From positions 1 through 52,591 of the forward strand of contig JAKIVZ010000016.1 of NCBI GenBank assembly GCA_022750295.1: a stretch of 52,591 nt of DNA, in the 5' to 3' direction. Within the stretch, counting starts at the first letter, position 1. Each line of letters begins with the position of its first letter. The notes beneath the pieces are model-generated. The model worked only from the letters and a program-made list of their open reading frames with translations, was not told the DNA's origin and did not search any database. Of this stretch, positions 16,381 through 24,856 are shown in pieces. The translations under genes and the position numbers were made by a program. Origin of the DNA: Candidatus Lutacidiplasma silvani. Lineage in GTDB: Archaea; Thermoplasmatota; Thermoplasmata; Lutacidiplasmatales; UBA184.

Positions 16381-18060
16381 TCAGCCGATCACTCCCGCGG
16401 GGAGAACGGGAGCCCCCGCCTGGTGGCTCTCCAGGTAGTTCTCGAGCCAGGGGGACCGGAATCCGAGCCGCTTCTGGACGGTGCGGTAGAGGACGATGTC
16501 GGCGTGCTCCACCGACCGGGTCAGGGGGATCGCGGCGAGGCAGACCACGAACGCGACGATCACCAGGCCGAAGAGGAGAACGTACGACGCCCCGGGGACC
16601 GGAATGAGCAGGAAGAGCGGGGTCAGGATCGCGAGCGACACGATCAGCGGGCGGGAGAACGGCCGCGCGAACGGGGTCATCCCGTAGACCCGCCAGATGA
16701 ACCCGAGGCAGAGGCCGATGTAGATCAGTCGGGCCACCGACCACGCGACCGCCGCGCCCACGAGGCCGTACGATGGAATCAGGGCGAAGCTCAGGGCGAC
16801 GTTCGCGACGAGGGAGGTCCCGGCGGAGATCATGTTCGCGATCGGGTGGCCCAGACCGCTCAATCCCGCGTTCGCCGGCCCGATGACGACCGAAACGAAT
16901 CCGGCGAGGCTGAGGATCCGCAACGCGAGGACGCCGTTCGCGTAGTTCGAGCCGAAGACGAAGGTGAGCGTCGCCCCCGGGTCGAAGAAGAAGACGCAGA
17001 AGATCGGCAGCGTGATCACGGTCACCCACCGGGCCGAAGTGACGTAGCTCCGGCGGAGGCCGTCGAAGTCGCGCTCGCGGCGGAGCCGGGTGGACACGGG
17101 GAGATAGATGTACACCAGTGAGGACGCCCCCGCGAGGAACAATCGGGCGAGTGTCATCCCCGCCGCGTAGAGCCCGACGATGGAGGTCGAGCGATAGGCG
17201 CCGAGGATCAGCGTGTCGGCGAACTGGGTCAGCAGGTTCAGGCTGGCGGCCCCGAACAGGGTGATCGTCATGACGAGCAGGGAGACCCGGCCCGACGGGT
17301 CGGCCTCCTCCGCGTGCGGGCTATGGGCGAGGGCCGGCGGGAGTTTCCGCCACGTGTAGACCGCGACCGCGCCGCAGGCGACCCCCGCCGAGAGCGAGTA
17401 GGCGACGAGGATCCCGAAGAAGCCGGTGTCGAGGACGAGGGCGACGACGACGAAGCCGAAGAAGAGCCCCGGGTTGAGCGCGTTGTTGAAGATCGCGTTC
17501 GGAGCGACGCGTTCCATTCCCTGGAAGTACGCCGCGAGGACGGTGGAGATGACCGTGAATCCGATCGCAGGGGCGAACAGCTCGAAGACGATCGTCAGGT
17601 GAGCGTCGTGGAAGACGCTCGCGAGCGGGGCGGCCGCGACGTAGACGACGACGGTCCCGCCGATCGCGGAGAGGATCGAGGCGATGAGCGTGATCCGGAC
17701 GATGGCGCGACGCTCCTCGTGCTTCGGTTCGTAGGAGAGCGCCCGGGAGACCGCGCTCGGGAGGCCGAGGGCGATGATGATCGCGAGGAGGCTGGAAAGC
17801 GCGAGGCCGAGGGAGAACTCGCCCCACTGCTGGAGGGAGACGGTCCGGGCGATCGTGACCCGTGCGAGGAAGCTGAGGAAGACGAACGCCGCCGTGGAGA
17901 TGATGAGAGTCGCCGTCCCTCCGCCGACGGTCTGCATCGTGTGGTCCATCTTCGCCGCGCCGGGCCCCGCCGGCTCCGGTGCTTGGACCCGGGGGAGCGA
18001 ACCTTCGTCGATCACGATCGGTCCCTCCATGGGGTGGGTCGGGTTTCGCGTCGGAGCCAT
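16381..18060 (-). CDS. Oligosaccharide flippase (Wzx/PST type, MOP superfamily)
   Basis: A 559-residue integral membrane protein with about 14 hydrophobic helices, the hallmark of polysaccharide flippases that turn lipid-linked oligosaccharides across the membrane. The region begins with TATLIISTAAFVFLSFLARVTIAR, which matches family N-termini, and WGEFSLGLALSSLLAIIIALGLPSAVSRAL is also typical. A 45-residue soluble leader precedes the first helix; Met11 or Met38 are possible alternative starts. It stands at the head of the UXS-ugd-galU run, 53 bases before UXS, so UDP-xylose and UDP-glucuronate are likely built into the glycan it exports. Confidence 0.85.
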   Translation of the reverse strand: MAPTRNPTHPMEGPIVIDEGSLPRVQAPEPAGPGAAKMDHTMQTVGGGTATLIISTAAFVFLSFLARVTIARTVSLQQWGEFSLGLALSSLLAIIIALGLPSAVSRALSYEPKHEERRAIVRITLIASILSAIGGTVVVYVAAAPLASVFHDAHLTIVFELFAPAIGFTVISTVLAAYFQGMERVAPNAIFNNALNPGLFFGFVVVALVLDTGFFGILVAYSLSAGVACGAVAVYTWRKLPPALAHSPHAEEADPSGRVSLLVMTITLFGAASLNLLTQFADTLILGAYRSTSIVGLYAAGMTLARLFLAGASSLVYIYLPVSTRLRRERDFDGLRRSYVTSARWVTVITLPIFCVFFFDPGATLTFVFGSNYANGVLALRILSLAGFVSVVIGPANAGLSGLGHPIANMISAGTSLVANVALSFALIPSYGLVGAAVAWSVARLIYIGLCLGFIWRVYGMTPFARPFSRPLIVSLAILTPLFLLIPVPGASYVLLFGLVIVAFVVCLAAIPLTRSVEHADIVLYRTVQKRLGFRSPWLENYLESHQAGAPVLPAGVIG

Positions 18061-18108
18061 GCCATCATGCGCATCGAGGACTCCGACGACGCGCGACGGG
18101 AAGCCGTT

Positions 18109-18119
18109 GATTTATAAGC
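18109..18119 (-). promoter_or_regulatory. TATA box for the flippase operon
   Basis: GCTTATAAATC on the minus strand lies roughly 50 bases before the ATG at 18060, predicting a leader of about 25 bases. Because TTATAA is self-complementary it could also fire rightward, where only an unrecognised 63-codon frame (18148-18339) follows. Confidence 0.65.
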
Positions 18120-18337
18120 GAACCGGGGAGCGCACGAACGGTCGCTCGTGCCGACTCACGACGGGATGTTCGAGGGGCCCGAAGCACCCCCGGAGACCTC
18201 GTGGGGGAGGATCTCGTCGCGGCGTCCGGCTCGGATCCCAGGCTTCGCGGCGCGGAACGTCGCCCGGCTCACGAACCAACCGTCGACGGCGGGTTCCGGA
18301 GGGGACGGAAGGGCGACCGCGGGAAATGGAACGGGTT
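18120..18337. other. Intergenic stretch between flippase and surface protein
   Basis: Apart from the promoter at its right flank and the hairpin at its left flank, nothing convincing is seen. A 63-codon rightward frame beginning with GTG at 18148 has no recognisable domain. Confidence 0.3.
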
Positions 18338-18365
18338 GAACCCCCTCGGTCGACGGGGGGGGTTC
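18338..18365 (-). terminator. Hairpin after the surface-protein gene
   Basis: GAACCCCC and GGGGGTTC are perfect 8-base arms separated by 12 bases. They lie just past the stop of the gene ending at 18388, consistent with a 3'-end structure. No T-run follows. Confidence 0.45.
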
Positions 18366-18387
18366 CGATACGGCGGGTCCCTCCGGT

Positions 18388-20442
18388 CTACGTGAAGGTA
18401 CCCGTGACGGTCCCCGCGCCGTCGATGGTCACGTAGGTCGAGGCCTTGGTCGACGAGAATGTGATCGTCCCGGTCGTGACGGTCTTGCTCCAGGCGCTGA
18501 ACGGCACGCCGGTGCCGTTCTCCGCCATGAGGGGCAAGATCGTGTTCCCGAGATAGTAGGCCGTCCCCGAGGGAGAGATCGTGCCGCCGACGGTGCCGCC
18601 TGTCTGGAACGTCACCTGGAACTCCTTCGCGTAAACGACCGCGACGTACGCCTCGGTCGGGACCGCAATCCCGCCCGAGGTGTCGAGGGCGTCCCACTGG
18701 ACTCCCTTCCCGCCGTACATGGTCGTCGAGGCGCTCCAGCCGTAGGAGCCGTACGGGACGCCGGTCACGTTGATCCACGGGGAGGCGGAATAGTAGTTCT
18801 GCCCCGAGAGCGAAACCCCCCAGGTCGTCCCCTTCGGAAGGCCGTACTCGACGTAGTGGGCGGTCGCCGTGGGCACGACGAAGTTGGCCGTCAAAGTCGC
18901 CGGGCCCTTCACCGTGAACGCAGTCGACGCCTTGCCGGCCGCCGTCAGCGTGAGGTTGGCGTTGCTCGCCGTCCAGGACGAGAACTTGTACGACGCCGTC
19001 CCGACCGCCGAGTTGGTGGACTGGCTTCCCGCGACGTACCAGCCGGACCCGTAGCTCACGCCAGCACCGGAATACTGGGGGTTGACCGCCATCGTGACGT
19101 AGTATTCCTTCACGTAGACGAAGGTGATCGAGGCCGTCTCGCCGAAGTACCAGTAGCCGCTCGCCGTCTGGCTTTCCGGGTAGTATTGGACGCCGTACTG
19201 GCCGCTCCCGAGGGGGGAGTAGGCGCTCCAGCTCGCGGCCGCTGTAAGCCCGGTGACGGCAATCGAGCCGTTCTTGGTCGTGTATTGGTTCCCGTTGAAC
19301 CCGACGCCCCATCCGGTCCCCGTCGGAAGGCCGACTTCGTAGAACGTCAGGGAGCAAGTCGTGCACGCCGTTCCCGATACGAATTTCGCCGTCAACGTCC
19401 CGGTCCCGGCAATCGTCGCGTTGGTCCCGGCCGTCGTCTTGCTGTTGATCCCGAGGATGGCCGCGTTGCTCGACGACCATCCGGAGAACTGCCAGGTGCC
19501 CGAGTCCCACGCGGTGATCGGCAGGTTGGTCCCGTTCGTGTAGTAGGCGGAGCCCACCCCGGGGGTCGTCGACCCGGAGGACGCGGGGTTCGTCGCGATC
19601 GTCACGCTGAACTGCTTGACGAACACGATGGTCTGGGTCGTCAGGTACGGGACGCTCATACTGCCCGAGGCCGGGCTGGCCGCGTACGAGACGCCGTGCG
19701 GGAGGGCGACCGATGCGACGGTCCAGGCGATCGAGCCCGCCCCGTGGGAACCGGTCGCGACGGTCGAAGTGCTGCTGAGATAGGACGTGCCGCCGTAGAC
19801 GACCGACCACGCCGTTCCCGTGGGGAGCCCGACTTCGGTGAAGGTGGTCGCGTACTTCGTCGCGTTGAAGTGGGCGGTCACGGTGCCGGTTCCGAGGACC
19901 GTGAGTTCGGTCGCCGCGCGCGTCGGTACAGCGAGGACGAAATTGGAAGTCTTCGTCGCGGTCCAGTCGTGGAAGGCGTAGCCGTACGTCGCCGCCGACT
20001 GGATCTCAATCGTCGAGTCGTTGGTGTACCAGTTCGTGCCCGGGTACGCCGAACCCGAGCTCACGGGCGTCACACCGAACGTCACGGAGTACTGGGTGGT
20101 GAACGGGTCGGTGACCGTCAACTGGTTCGGAACGGTGATGCAGCCGTACGTCGAGTACGCCGCGTACCGGGTCGTCGAAGGCGAGCCCGAAACGGGGCTC
20201 GTCACGGTGTAGCAGTACGAGCCGGCGGAGAGACCAGAGTACGTCAGGCTCGTCCCGGTTCCCGAGTTCGTGACGCCGTTGAACACCGCCGTCCAGCTCG
20301 TCCCGGACGGCAGACCCGTCTCGTTGATGGCGACCGAGTAGGTCGTCGTCGCGGAGACCAGTCCGGTCCCGAGGTTCCCCAACATCAATGCCACGATCGC
20401 CACGCCGGTCAACGCCGCCCAAAATCGCCAATTCTTCGTCAC
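18388..20442 (-). CDS. Secreted four-module repeat surface protein
   Basis: A 684-residue exported protein. Residues 1-31 (basic start, hydrophobic core IVALMLGNLGTGL, then VSA) form a signal peptide. The rest is four tandem modules of about 165 residues. Each has a first half with GLPxGTxW (ETGLPSGTSW, EVGLPTGTAW, EVGLPTGTGW, EYGLPKGTTW) and a second half like the divergent InlB B-repeat, with an aromatic F..W and a GTGTVTAHF-like end. The GLPxGTxW unit is common in secreted Thermoplasmata proteins; function is probably adhesion or S-layer related. It is rich in T/S/N, so heavily glycosylated in principle. The start codon is GTG. There is no C-terminal anchor. Confidence 0.8.
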   Translation of the reverse strand: MTKNWRFWAALTGVAIVALMLGNLGTGLVSATTTYSVAINETGLPSGTSWTAVFNGVTNSGTGTSLTYSGLSAGSYCYTVTSPVSGSPSTTRYAAYSTYGCITVPNQLTVTDPFTTQYSVTFGVTPVSSGSAYPGTNWYTNDSTIEIQSAATYGYAFHDWTATKTSNFVLAVPTRAATELTVLGTGTVTAHFNATKYATTFTEVGLPTGTAWSVVYGGTSYLSSTSTVATGSHGAGSIAWTVASVALPHGVSYAASPASGSMSVPYLTTQTIVFVKQFSVTIATNPASSGSTTPGVGSAYYTNGTNLPITAWDSGTWQFSGWSSSNAAILGINSKTTAGTNATIAGTGTLTAKFVSGTACTTCSLTFYEVGLPTGTGWGVGFNGNQYTTKNGSIAVTGLTAAASWSAYSPLGSGQYGVQYYPESQTASGYWYFGETASITFVYVKEYYVTMAVNPQYSGAGVSYGSGWYVAGSQSTNSAVGTASYKFSSWTASNANLTLTAAGKASTAFTVKGPATLTANFVVPTATAHYVEYGLPKGTTWGVSLSGQNYYSASPWINVTGVPYGSYGWSASTTMYGGKGVQWDALDTSGGIAVPTEAYVAVVYAKEFQVTFQTGGTVGGTISPSGTAYYLGNTILPLMAENGTGVPFSAWSKTVTTGTITFSSTKASTYVTIDGAGTVTGTFT

Positions 20443-20530
20443 AGAGCCATCCCATTGGGCTCGGCCCCCCGGGTCGAGCGAGCCGCATTGGGGTCCCGCC
20501 TACTTCAGGGAAGTGAGCCCGGTCGGTGAC

Positions 20531-20541
20531 TATTATGAGCC
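20531..20541 (+). promoter_or_regulatory. TATA-like element for the TrmB-like gene
   Basis: GACTATTATGA lies about 45 bases before the ATG at 20581, giving a leader near 20 bases that contains a purine-rich GAAGAAGGAAAT. The element also reads as ATAATAG leftward and may be shared with the divergent surface-protein gene. Confidence 0.45.
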
Positions 20542-20580
20542 CGCCCCTACATTCGTCGCCGCTCCGAAGAAGGAAATCGC

Positions 20581-21489
20581 ATGGCTCCCGTTCCCCCCCC
20601 ACCCGATGCGGGATCGTCGCTGCGCAACCTGCTGGAGCTCGACCGGAGCCTCAGCCCCTCCGACCGGAAGATCCTCGAAGTCCTCCTCCTCCGAGGTTCG
20701 GAGCTCAGCGCGCGCGACTTGAGTCGGGCGACGGGGACGAACCTCCAGGCCCTGTACGGAGCGCTCGACCGGCTCGAGCTCCGTGGATTCGTGACCCGCG
20801 ACCGCCGGGGCGGTTCGACCCAGTTCCGGTCGGCCCATCCGAGCGTGATCCTCCACTCGCTGCTCGAGCCCGGAAAGCGGGCGGCGGCCCTCGCGGGCCA
20901 CTTGGAGTCGGACCTCCGGAGGATCTACGAGGGCGGGGACCCGGACGGGGCCGACCCGCGCGAGCGGCACGCGACCTCGACGGCGTCGCTTACCGCTGCG
21001 TCGAGTTGGCTCCACGACCTCATCGGCCGAGCGGTCGGCGAAGTGTGGTTCCTCGGCGACGAGTCGCCTTGGTTCGTCCCCGGGGCGAGCCTCGAAGGCG
21101 AGATCGCCGCCCGCGGGGGGTTCGAGAACGGTGTCCAGGTTCGGATGCTCGTTCCCCCTCCGTCGGCGATGGACCCCGACCGTGCCCACCTCGATCGCCT
21201 CGGACGTGCGGGCGTCGACGTGCGGTATTCGCGACAGTTCAACGCCGCGACGGTCATCGTCGACCGGAGGTGGCTGCTCCTCCGGAGTGGGACGTCCGAA
21301 GCCGGCGGCCGGGGCCGACCCGTCTACCTCCGTTTGGACTCCCCGGACCTGTGCCGTGACCTCCTTTCGGTGGGCCAGGACGTCTGGTCAAGATCGAGCA
21401 CCCGCGAAGCCACGGAGCGCCGCAGAGCGGATGGCCCCCGCTCGTCGCCCGGCCCCTCCCCGACGGTCGGGTCCCGTCGTCGAACCTAG
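20581..21489 (+). CDS. TrmB-family transcriptional regulator
   Basis: A 302-residue DNA-binding regulator. Residues 20-90 form a winged helix (LSPSDRKILEVLLLRGSELSARDLSRATGTNLQALYGALDRLELRGFVTRDRRGG) of the TrmB/MarR type. The C-terminal domain (WLHDLIGRAVGEVWFLGDESPWFV ... VQVRMLVPPP ... NAATVIVDRRWLLLRSG) resembles the phospholipase-D-like sensor domain of TrmB proteins, which usually binds sugars. It is divergent from the large surface protein and may control it. The last 35 residues are basic, low-complexity, and overlap the convergent gene, so the natural stop or a sequencing error in this overlap deserves a check. Confidence 0.75.
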   Translation: MAPVPPPPDAGSSLRNLLELDRSLSPSDRKILEVLLLRGSELSARDLSRATGTNLQALYGALDRLELRGFVTRDRRGGSTQFRSAHPSVILHSLLEPGKRAAALAGHLESDLRRIYEGGDPDGADPRERHATSTASLTAASSWLHDLIGRAVGEVWFLGDESPWFVPGASLEGEIAARGGFENGVQVRMLVPPPSAMDPDRAHLDRLGRAGVDVRYSRQFNAATVIVDRRWLLLRSGTSEAGGRGRPVYLRLDSPDLCRDLLSVGQDVWSRSSTREATERRRADGPRSSPGPSPTVGSRRRT

Positions 21490-22273
21490 TCGAGACATCC
21501 CCGGCCACCCGTCCGGGAACGGTGCCCGGCCCGTCCGGGTCGGAGACCTCGAAGATCAGGGGGGTGTTCGTCCTCCGGTCGGCCGACGCCGGTGCGGCGA
21601 CCTGGGCGGCCGTGAGCGCCGAAAGCGACGGGATCCCGGCCGTGCCGGCGGGGTTGGGGAAGACGCTCCCGTTCGTCACCGGCACGACGACGAGGCTCCA
21701 CCACGCGTCGACCTGGTGGAAGTTCGTCGTAAGGGAGTGGGTCTGGCCGGGGAGGGGCACGAGACCGCGCCCCGGCACCTCGATCGTCGCCGAGGGGTCC
21801 GAACACGTGGCCACCGTTGCCGGGGCGCACATCTCCCGGATCCCGCAGACGGCGGGATTGCACCCAGGGGCGTTTGAGTCGTTCGCGGGGCCCCTCCACG
21901 GCACCACGACCGGGAAGTCCTGGGGGGTCGCCTTCGCCGCCGGGAAGACGTTCGGCGTGACGCCGATCGCGGCCGGCCCGGCCATCGGCTCGAGGCCGTG
22001 GGTCGGGTTGTTCGCGTTGAACGTCCCGACATCGTTCCCCGGCCGGGAGATCGTGTTGACGATCGACCCGCTTGGGAACGCGGGCGTCCGCTCGGCGTCG
22101 CGGAGCAGACGCTGGGGGGCGGGTTGCGGGGCAAGCCGCAGCGCGCCCACGGGGATGTTCGTCGTCCGGTTGGCTCCGGAAGCACTCGGGACCGCGATCC
22201 GGCAGGCGATCGCGAACGTCGCAATCACGCTCGCAATCGCCAACCCGACGGTCCGTTTTCTAGGGTTGGTCAT
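21254..22273 (-). CDS. Secreted protein of unknown function
   Basis: A 339-residue protein with a clear signal peptide (KRTVGLAIASVIATFAIACRIAV, then PSASGA). The mature part contains four closely spaced cysteines (GCNPAVCGIREMCAPATVATC) that probably form disulfides. The segment VDAWWSLVVVPVTNGSVFPNPAG looks folded. No domain is recognised. The ATG at 22273 is chosen because it starts the signal peptide; an in-frame upstream start would add about 100 unlike residues. The last 90 residues are low-complexity and overlap the TrmB-like gene on the other strand by 236 bases, so the reading frame probably ends earlier in nature or a frameshift is present. Confidence 0.55.
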   Translation of the reverse strand: MTNPRKRTVGLAIASVIATFAIACRIAVPSASGANRTTNIPVGALRLAPQPAPQRLLRDAERTPAFPSGSIVNTISRPGNDVGTFNANNPTHGLEPMAGPAAIGVTPNVFPAAKATPQDFPVVVPWRGPANDSNAPGCNPAVCGIREMCAPATVATCSDPSATIEVPGRGLVPLPGQTHSLTTNFHQVDAWWSLVVVPVTNGSVFPNPAGTAGIPSLSALTAAQVAAPASADRRTNTPLIFEVSDPDGPGTVPGRVAGDVSTRFDDGTRPSGRGRATSGGHPLCGAPWLRGCSILTRRPGPPKGGHGTGPGSPNGGRRVGPGRRLRTSHSGGAATSGRR

Positions 22274-22469
22274 TTGACCGCTCTCCGGCACGGCCGACCG
22301 AGTTGCGTGAGATGGCTCTCGGTTGTCCGAGTTCGGACCACAGCCCGTCCGGGCCGAACCCGACGCCTCCGGACCGCCCCGCGGGACAGGCGCTGGACAA
22401 TCGAACAAAACGTCCTCGGGCGGGCGCGCCGCGTCGACCAACGCGTGGACGTACGCGCAGTTTTGGGTG

Positions 22470-22479
22470 GTCTTATAGG
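22470..22479 (+). promoter_or_regulatory. TATA-like element for ilvE
   Basis: GTCTTATAGG lies about 62 bases before the ATG at 22536, giving a leader of about 35 bases. Confidence 0.45.
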
Positions 22480-22535
22480 GGCGGCCGCCTAGTGAGTTAC
22501 CGTCGGAGCGCGCGCGCCGGCAGAGGGTCAGAGCG

Positions 22536-23507
22536 ATGATGGCCACGCAGGGCAAGAAGGTCTGGATGGACGGCACCCTCGTCGACTTCGCCGACGCGAA
22601 GGTCCACGTTCTGAACCACTCGCTCCACTACGGAGTCGGGGTGTTCGAGGGGATCCGTGGCTACGCCGGCCCGAACGGTCCGGTCATCTTCCGGCTTCCC
22701 GAGCACGTCAAGCGGCTCCTCGATTCGGCCCGCCTCTACCGGATGTCGGTCCCGTTCACCGCCGAGGAGATCGCCCGCGCGGTCCTCGAGACGCAGGCCG
22801 CGAACGACTTCGTCCCGTCGTACATCCGACCGATCCTCTACCGGGGGGAGCCCGCGCTCGGGGTGAAGAACCGGGGCGGGAAGGTCTCGCTCGCGATCGG
22901 GGCGATCCCGGCGAAGAAGTACCTCGGCGAGGCGTCCGAGACCGGGGTCCGCGCGAAGATCTCGCAATACCGAAAGCCACGGTCGGACGCGATCCCGTCG
23001 TACGCGAAAGCCGCCGGGAACTACCTCAACAGCTACCTGGCCGGCGTCGACGCAGCGGACGATGGGTACGAGGAGGCGATCCTCCTCGACGCGAACGGGT
23101 ACGTCGCCGAGGGTTCGGGGGAGAACATCTTCCTCGTCCGGGACGGCAAGCTCTACACCCCGGGACTCGAGTCCGACATCCTCCTCGGGATCACCCGGAC
23201 TTCGGTCCTGCAGATCGCGAAGGACCTCGGCTATCCGGTCGTCGAGAAGCTCGTCAGCGTCAACGAGCTCCTCACCGCCGACGAGGTGTTCTTCTCCGGA
23301 ACGTACGCCGAGATCGCGCCGGTGCGGGAGATCTCCCACTTCCCGGTGGGCGATGGACGCGCCGGACCGGTCACGCGCGACATCATGGACGTCTTTTACC
23401 GCGCCGTACGCGGCGAGGAGCCGAAGTACGCGTCCTGGCTCACTCCCGTCCCGCCGCTCGCCCGGGTCGTCCCCCGGGCGACCCGACGGGAAAAAGGGTC
23501 AGCCTGA
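22536..23507 (+). CDS. ilvE: Branched-chain amino acid aminotransferase
   Basis: Transfers amino groups between glutamate and the 2-oxo acids of leucine, isoleucine and valine using PLP. The 323-residue sequence matches class IV aminotransferases from the first residues: KKVWMDGTLVDFADAKVHVLNHSLHYGVGVFEGIRGY, then YIRPILYRGE. The PLP lysine is in IPSYAKAAGNYLNSYLAG, and EAILLDANGYVAEGSGENIFLVRDG and the phosphate-binding LLGITRTSVLQIA follow. DEVFFSGTYAEIAPVREI is near the end. Length is a little over the usual 290-310 residues. Two adjacent ATG codons (22536, 22539) are possible starts. No other amino-acid gene lies beside it. Confidence 0.93.
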   Translation: MMATQGKKVWMDGTLVDFADAKVHVLNHSLHYGVGVFEGIRGYAGPNGPVIFRLPEHVKRLLDSARLYRMSVPFTAEEIARAVLETQAANDFVPSYIRPILYRGEPALGVKNRGGKVSLAIGAIPAKKYLGEASETGVRAKISQYRKPRSDAIPSYAKAAGNYLNSYLAGVDAADDGYEEAILLDANGYVAEGSGENIFLVRDGKLYTPGLESDILLGITRTSVLQIAKDLGYPVVEKLVSVNELLTADEVFFSGTYAEIAPVREISHFPVGDGRAGPVTRDIMDVFYRAVRGEEPKYASWLTPVPPLARVVPRATRREKGSA

Positions 23508-23909
23508 GTCGTCGTCTGGGTCGAGCGGAGGCGCCGGCGGCGCCGGGTTCGCGCACTTGTGGGTCTCCGGGTCCGGCCGGTAGACGAGCTCGATCCGGAG
23601 CCCATCGGGACCCTTCAGGTAGAGCGAGCGGGAGTTGTCTCGCTCCTTCTCGGCGGTCACCTCGATCCGGGCCCGGGTGATCCGGCTGCGAAGCCCGAGC
23701 CAGGAGTCGACCCGCAGAGCGATGTGGTCGACCCCGGACGCCCGGTCACCCTTCTTGGCATCGCGGAGGCCGAGGACCTGGTTGCCGAGGAGGAGGAACG
23801 TGTGGTCCGGCCCCTCGCCAAGGACATCGAGCCCGAGCTGTTCGACGAAGAACCGCCGCGCCTTCGCCCGGTCCGGGACGCGCAAGTCGACGTGGTCGAA
23901 TCCGGTCAT
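23499..23909 (-). CDS. VOC-family (glyoxalase/dioxygenase-like) protein
   Basis: A 136-residue vicinal-oxygen-chelate domain protein. It shows the two beta-alpha-beta-beta-beta halves: MTGFDHVDLRVPDRAKARRFFVEQLGLDV ... HTFLLLGNQVLGLRD, and then GVDHIALRVDS ... RSLYLKGPDGLRIELVYRP. The histidines after FDHV and VDHI and the glutamate in RIELVY are the usual metal ligands. The substrate is unknown; small VOC proteins act in detoxification or aromatic breakdown. A TATA-like CATATACC at 23969-23976 predicts a start near 23945, so a GTG at 23936 or the ATG at 23909 may be used. The tail is proline/aspartate-rich. Confidence 0.75.
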   Translation of the reverse strand: MTGFDHVDLRVPDRAKARRFFVEQLGLDVLGEGPDHTFLLLGNQVLGLRDAKKGDRASGVDHIALRVDSWLGLRSRITRARIEVTAEKERDNSRSLYLKGPDGLRIELVYRPDPETHKCANPAPPAPPLDPDDDSG

Positions 23910-23968
23910 TCCGAAGTCGACGCTTTTCCGGACCACTCCGAACTCCTCGACGTCGGTGAAGGAGCCCG

Positions 23969-23976
23969 GTATATGG
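23969..23976 (-). promoter_or_regulatory. TATA-like element for the VOC gene
   Basis: CATATACC on the minus strand predicts a transcript start near 23945. This supports the short reading of the gene (ATG 23909 or GTG 23936) over a longer open frame. Confidence 0.45.
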
Positions 23977-24044
23977 AGGCTTTCGGACGCCGTGGGTCCG
24001 GTCGCACCCCGCACCGTCATCCGCGCCTTCGATTCGGGGGGATC

Positions 24045-24833
24045 GTGCCGCGACCCCCGGCCGAGGCGACGACGTCGTCCCCCCGGGTCGTCCTGTTCGA
24101 CATGGACGACACGCTGTTCGACCACACGTTCGCGCTCCGGCAGGCGCTCGTCGCGACCTGGCGGCGGGATGCGGGCCTGCGTCGTCGGCCATTGCACGCG
24201 GTCGTCGACGAATACGCCCGGCTCCTAGACGACATCCACCCGGACGTCCTGCGCGGCCTCCGAACGCATGCGGAGGCCCGGGCCGAGCGGTTTCGCCGCC
24301 TGTTCGAGTGGGCCGATTCGCCGCGCACCGCCGAGGAGATCGCGGGCCTCTCGGCCGCGTACCGGGCTACGTACCAATCCTCCCGCCGAACGGTCCCCGG
24401 CGCCATGCCGCTCCTGCGCGCGCTCCGCGGCCGGGCGACGGTCGGGATCGTAACCAACAACCACACCGTGGAACAGCGAGAGAAGCTCGAGGCGACGGGG
24501 CTCGCACCGTGGATCGACTTCCTCCTCACGTCCGAAGACGCGGGGTTCGAGAAACCGGATCCGGCGATCTTCCGGATGGCGCTCGAGCGCGCCGGGGCGG
24601 CCCCGGTCGACGCGGTGATGGTCGGCGACCGTTGGGAGGCCGACGTCGTCGGCGCGCGGGCGGCCGGGATCCGCCCGGTCTGGTACAACCCCACCGGAAG
24701 GGCCCGGCCCGAGCCGGGGACCGACGTCGTCGAGATCCGATCGTTCCGGCCGGTGCGCGCCCTCGCGCCCCGACTCCTCGCGCCGGGAAGCGATCCGGCC
24801 GTCGGGGGCGGGAGTTCGAGTCCGGGGTTATAG
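24045..24833 (+). CDS. HAD-superfamily hydrolase
   Basis: A 262-residue haloacid-dehalogenase fold phosphatase. Motif I with the nucleophile is VVLFDMDDTLFDHTF. Motif II is VGIVTNN and motif III the lysine in AGFEKPDPAIFRMAL. Motif IV is VMVGDRWEADVVGARAAG. A helical cap of about 90 residues follows motif I, as in the phosphoglycolate-phosphatase and YjjG-like groups. The substrate cannot be told. GTG at 24045 is chosen because it directly precedes motif I; the reading frame is open further upstream but that part is antisense to the VOC gene. tldD starts 24 bases after its stop. Confidence 0.82.
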   Translation: MPRPPAEATTSSPRVVLFDMDDTLFDHTFALRQALVATWRRDAGLRRRPLHAVVDEYARLLDDIHPDVLRGLRTHAEARAERFRRLFEWADSPRTAEEIAGLSAAYRATYQSSRRTVPGAMPLLRALRGRATVGIVTNNHTVEQREKLEATGLAPWIDFLLTSEDAGFEKPDPAIFRMALERAGAAPVDAVMVGDRWEADVVGARAAGIRPVWYNPTGRARPEPGTDVVEIRSFRPVRALAPRLLAPGSDPAVGGGSSSPGL

Positions 24834-24834
24834 G
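24826..24834 (+). promoter_or_regulatory. TATA box for tldD-pmbA
   Basis: GGTTATAGG spans the stop codon of the HAD gene and is centred 27 bases before the tldD ATG at 24857, the spacing of a leaderless archaeal promoter. Confidence 0.6.
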
Positions 24835-24856
24835 GAGCGGGGATTCTGACCCCCCG

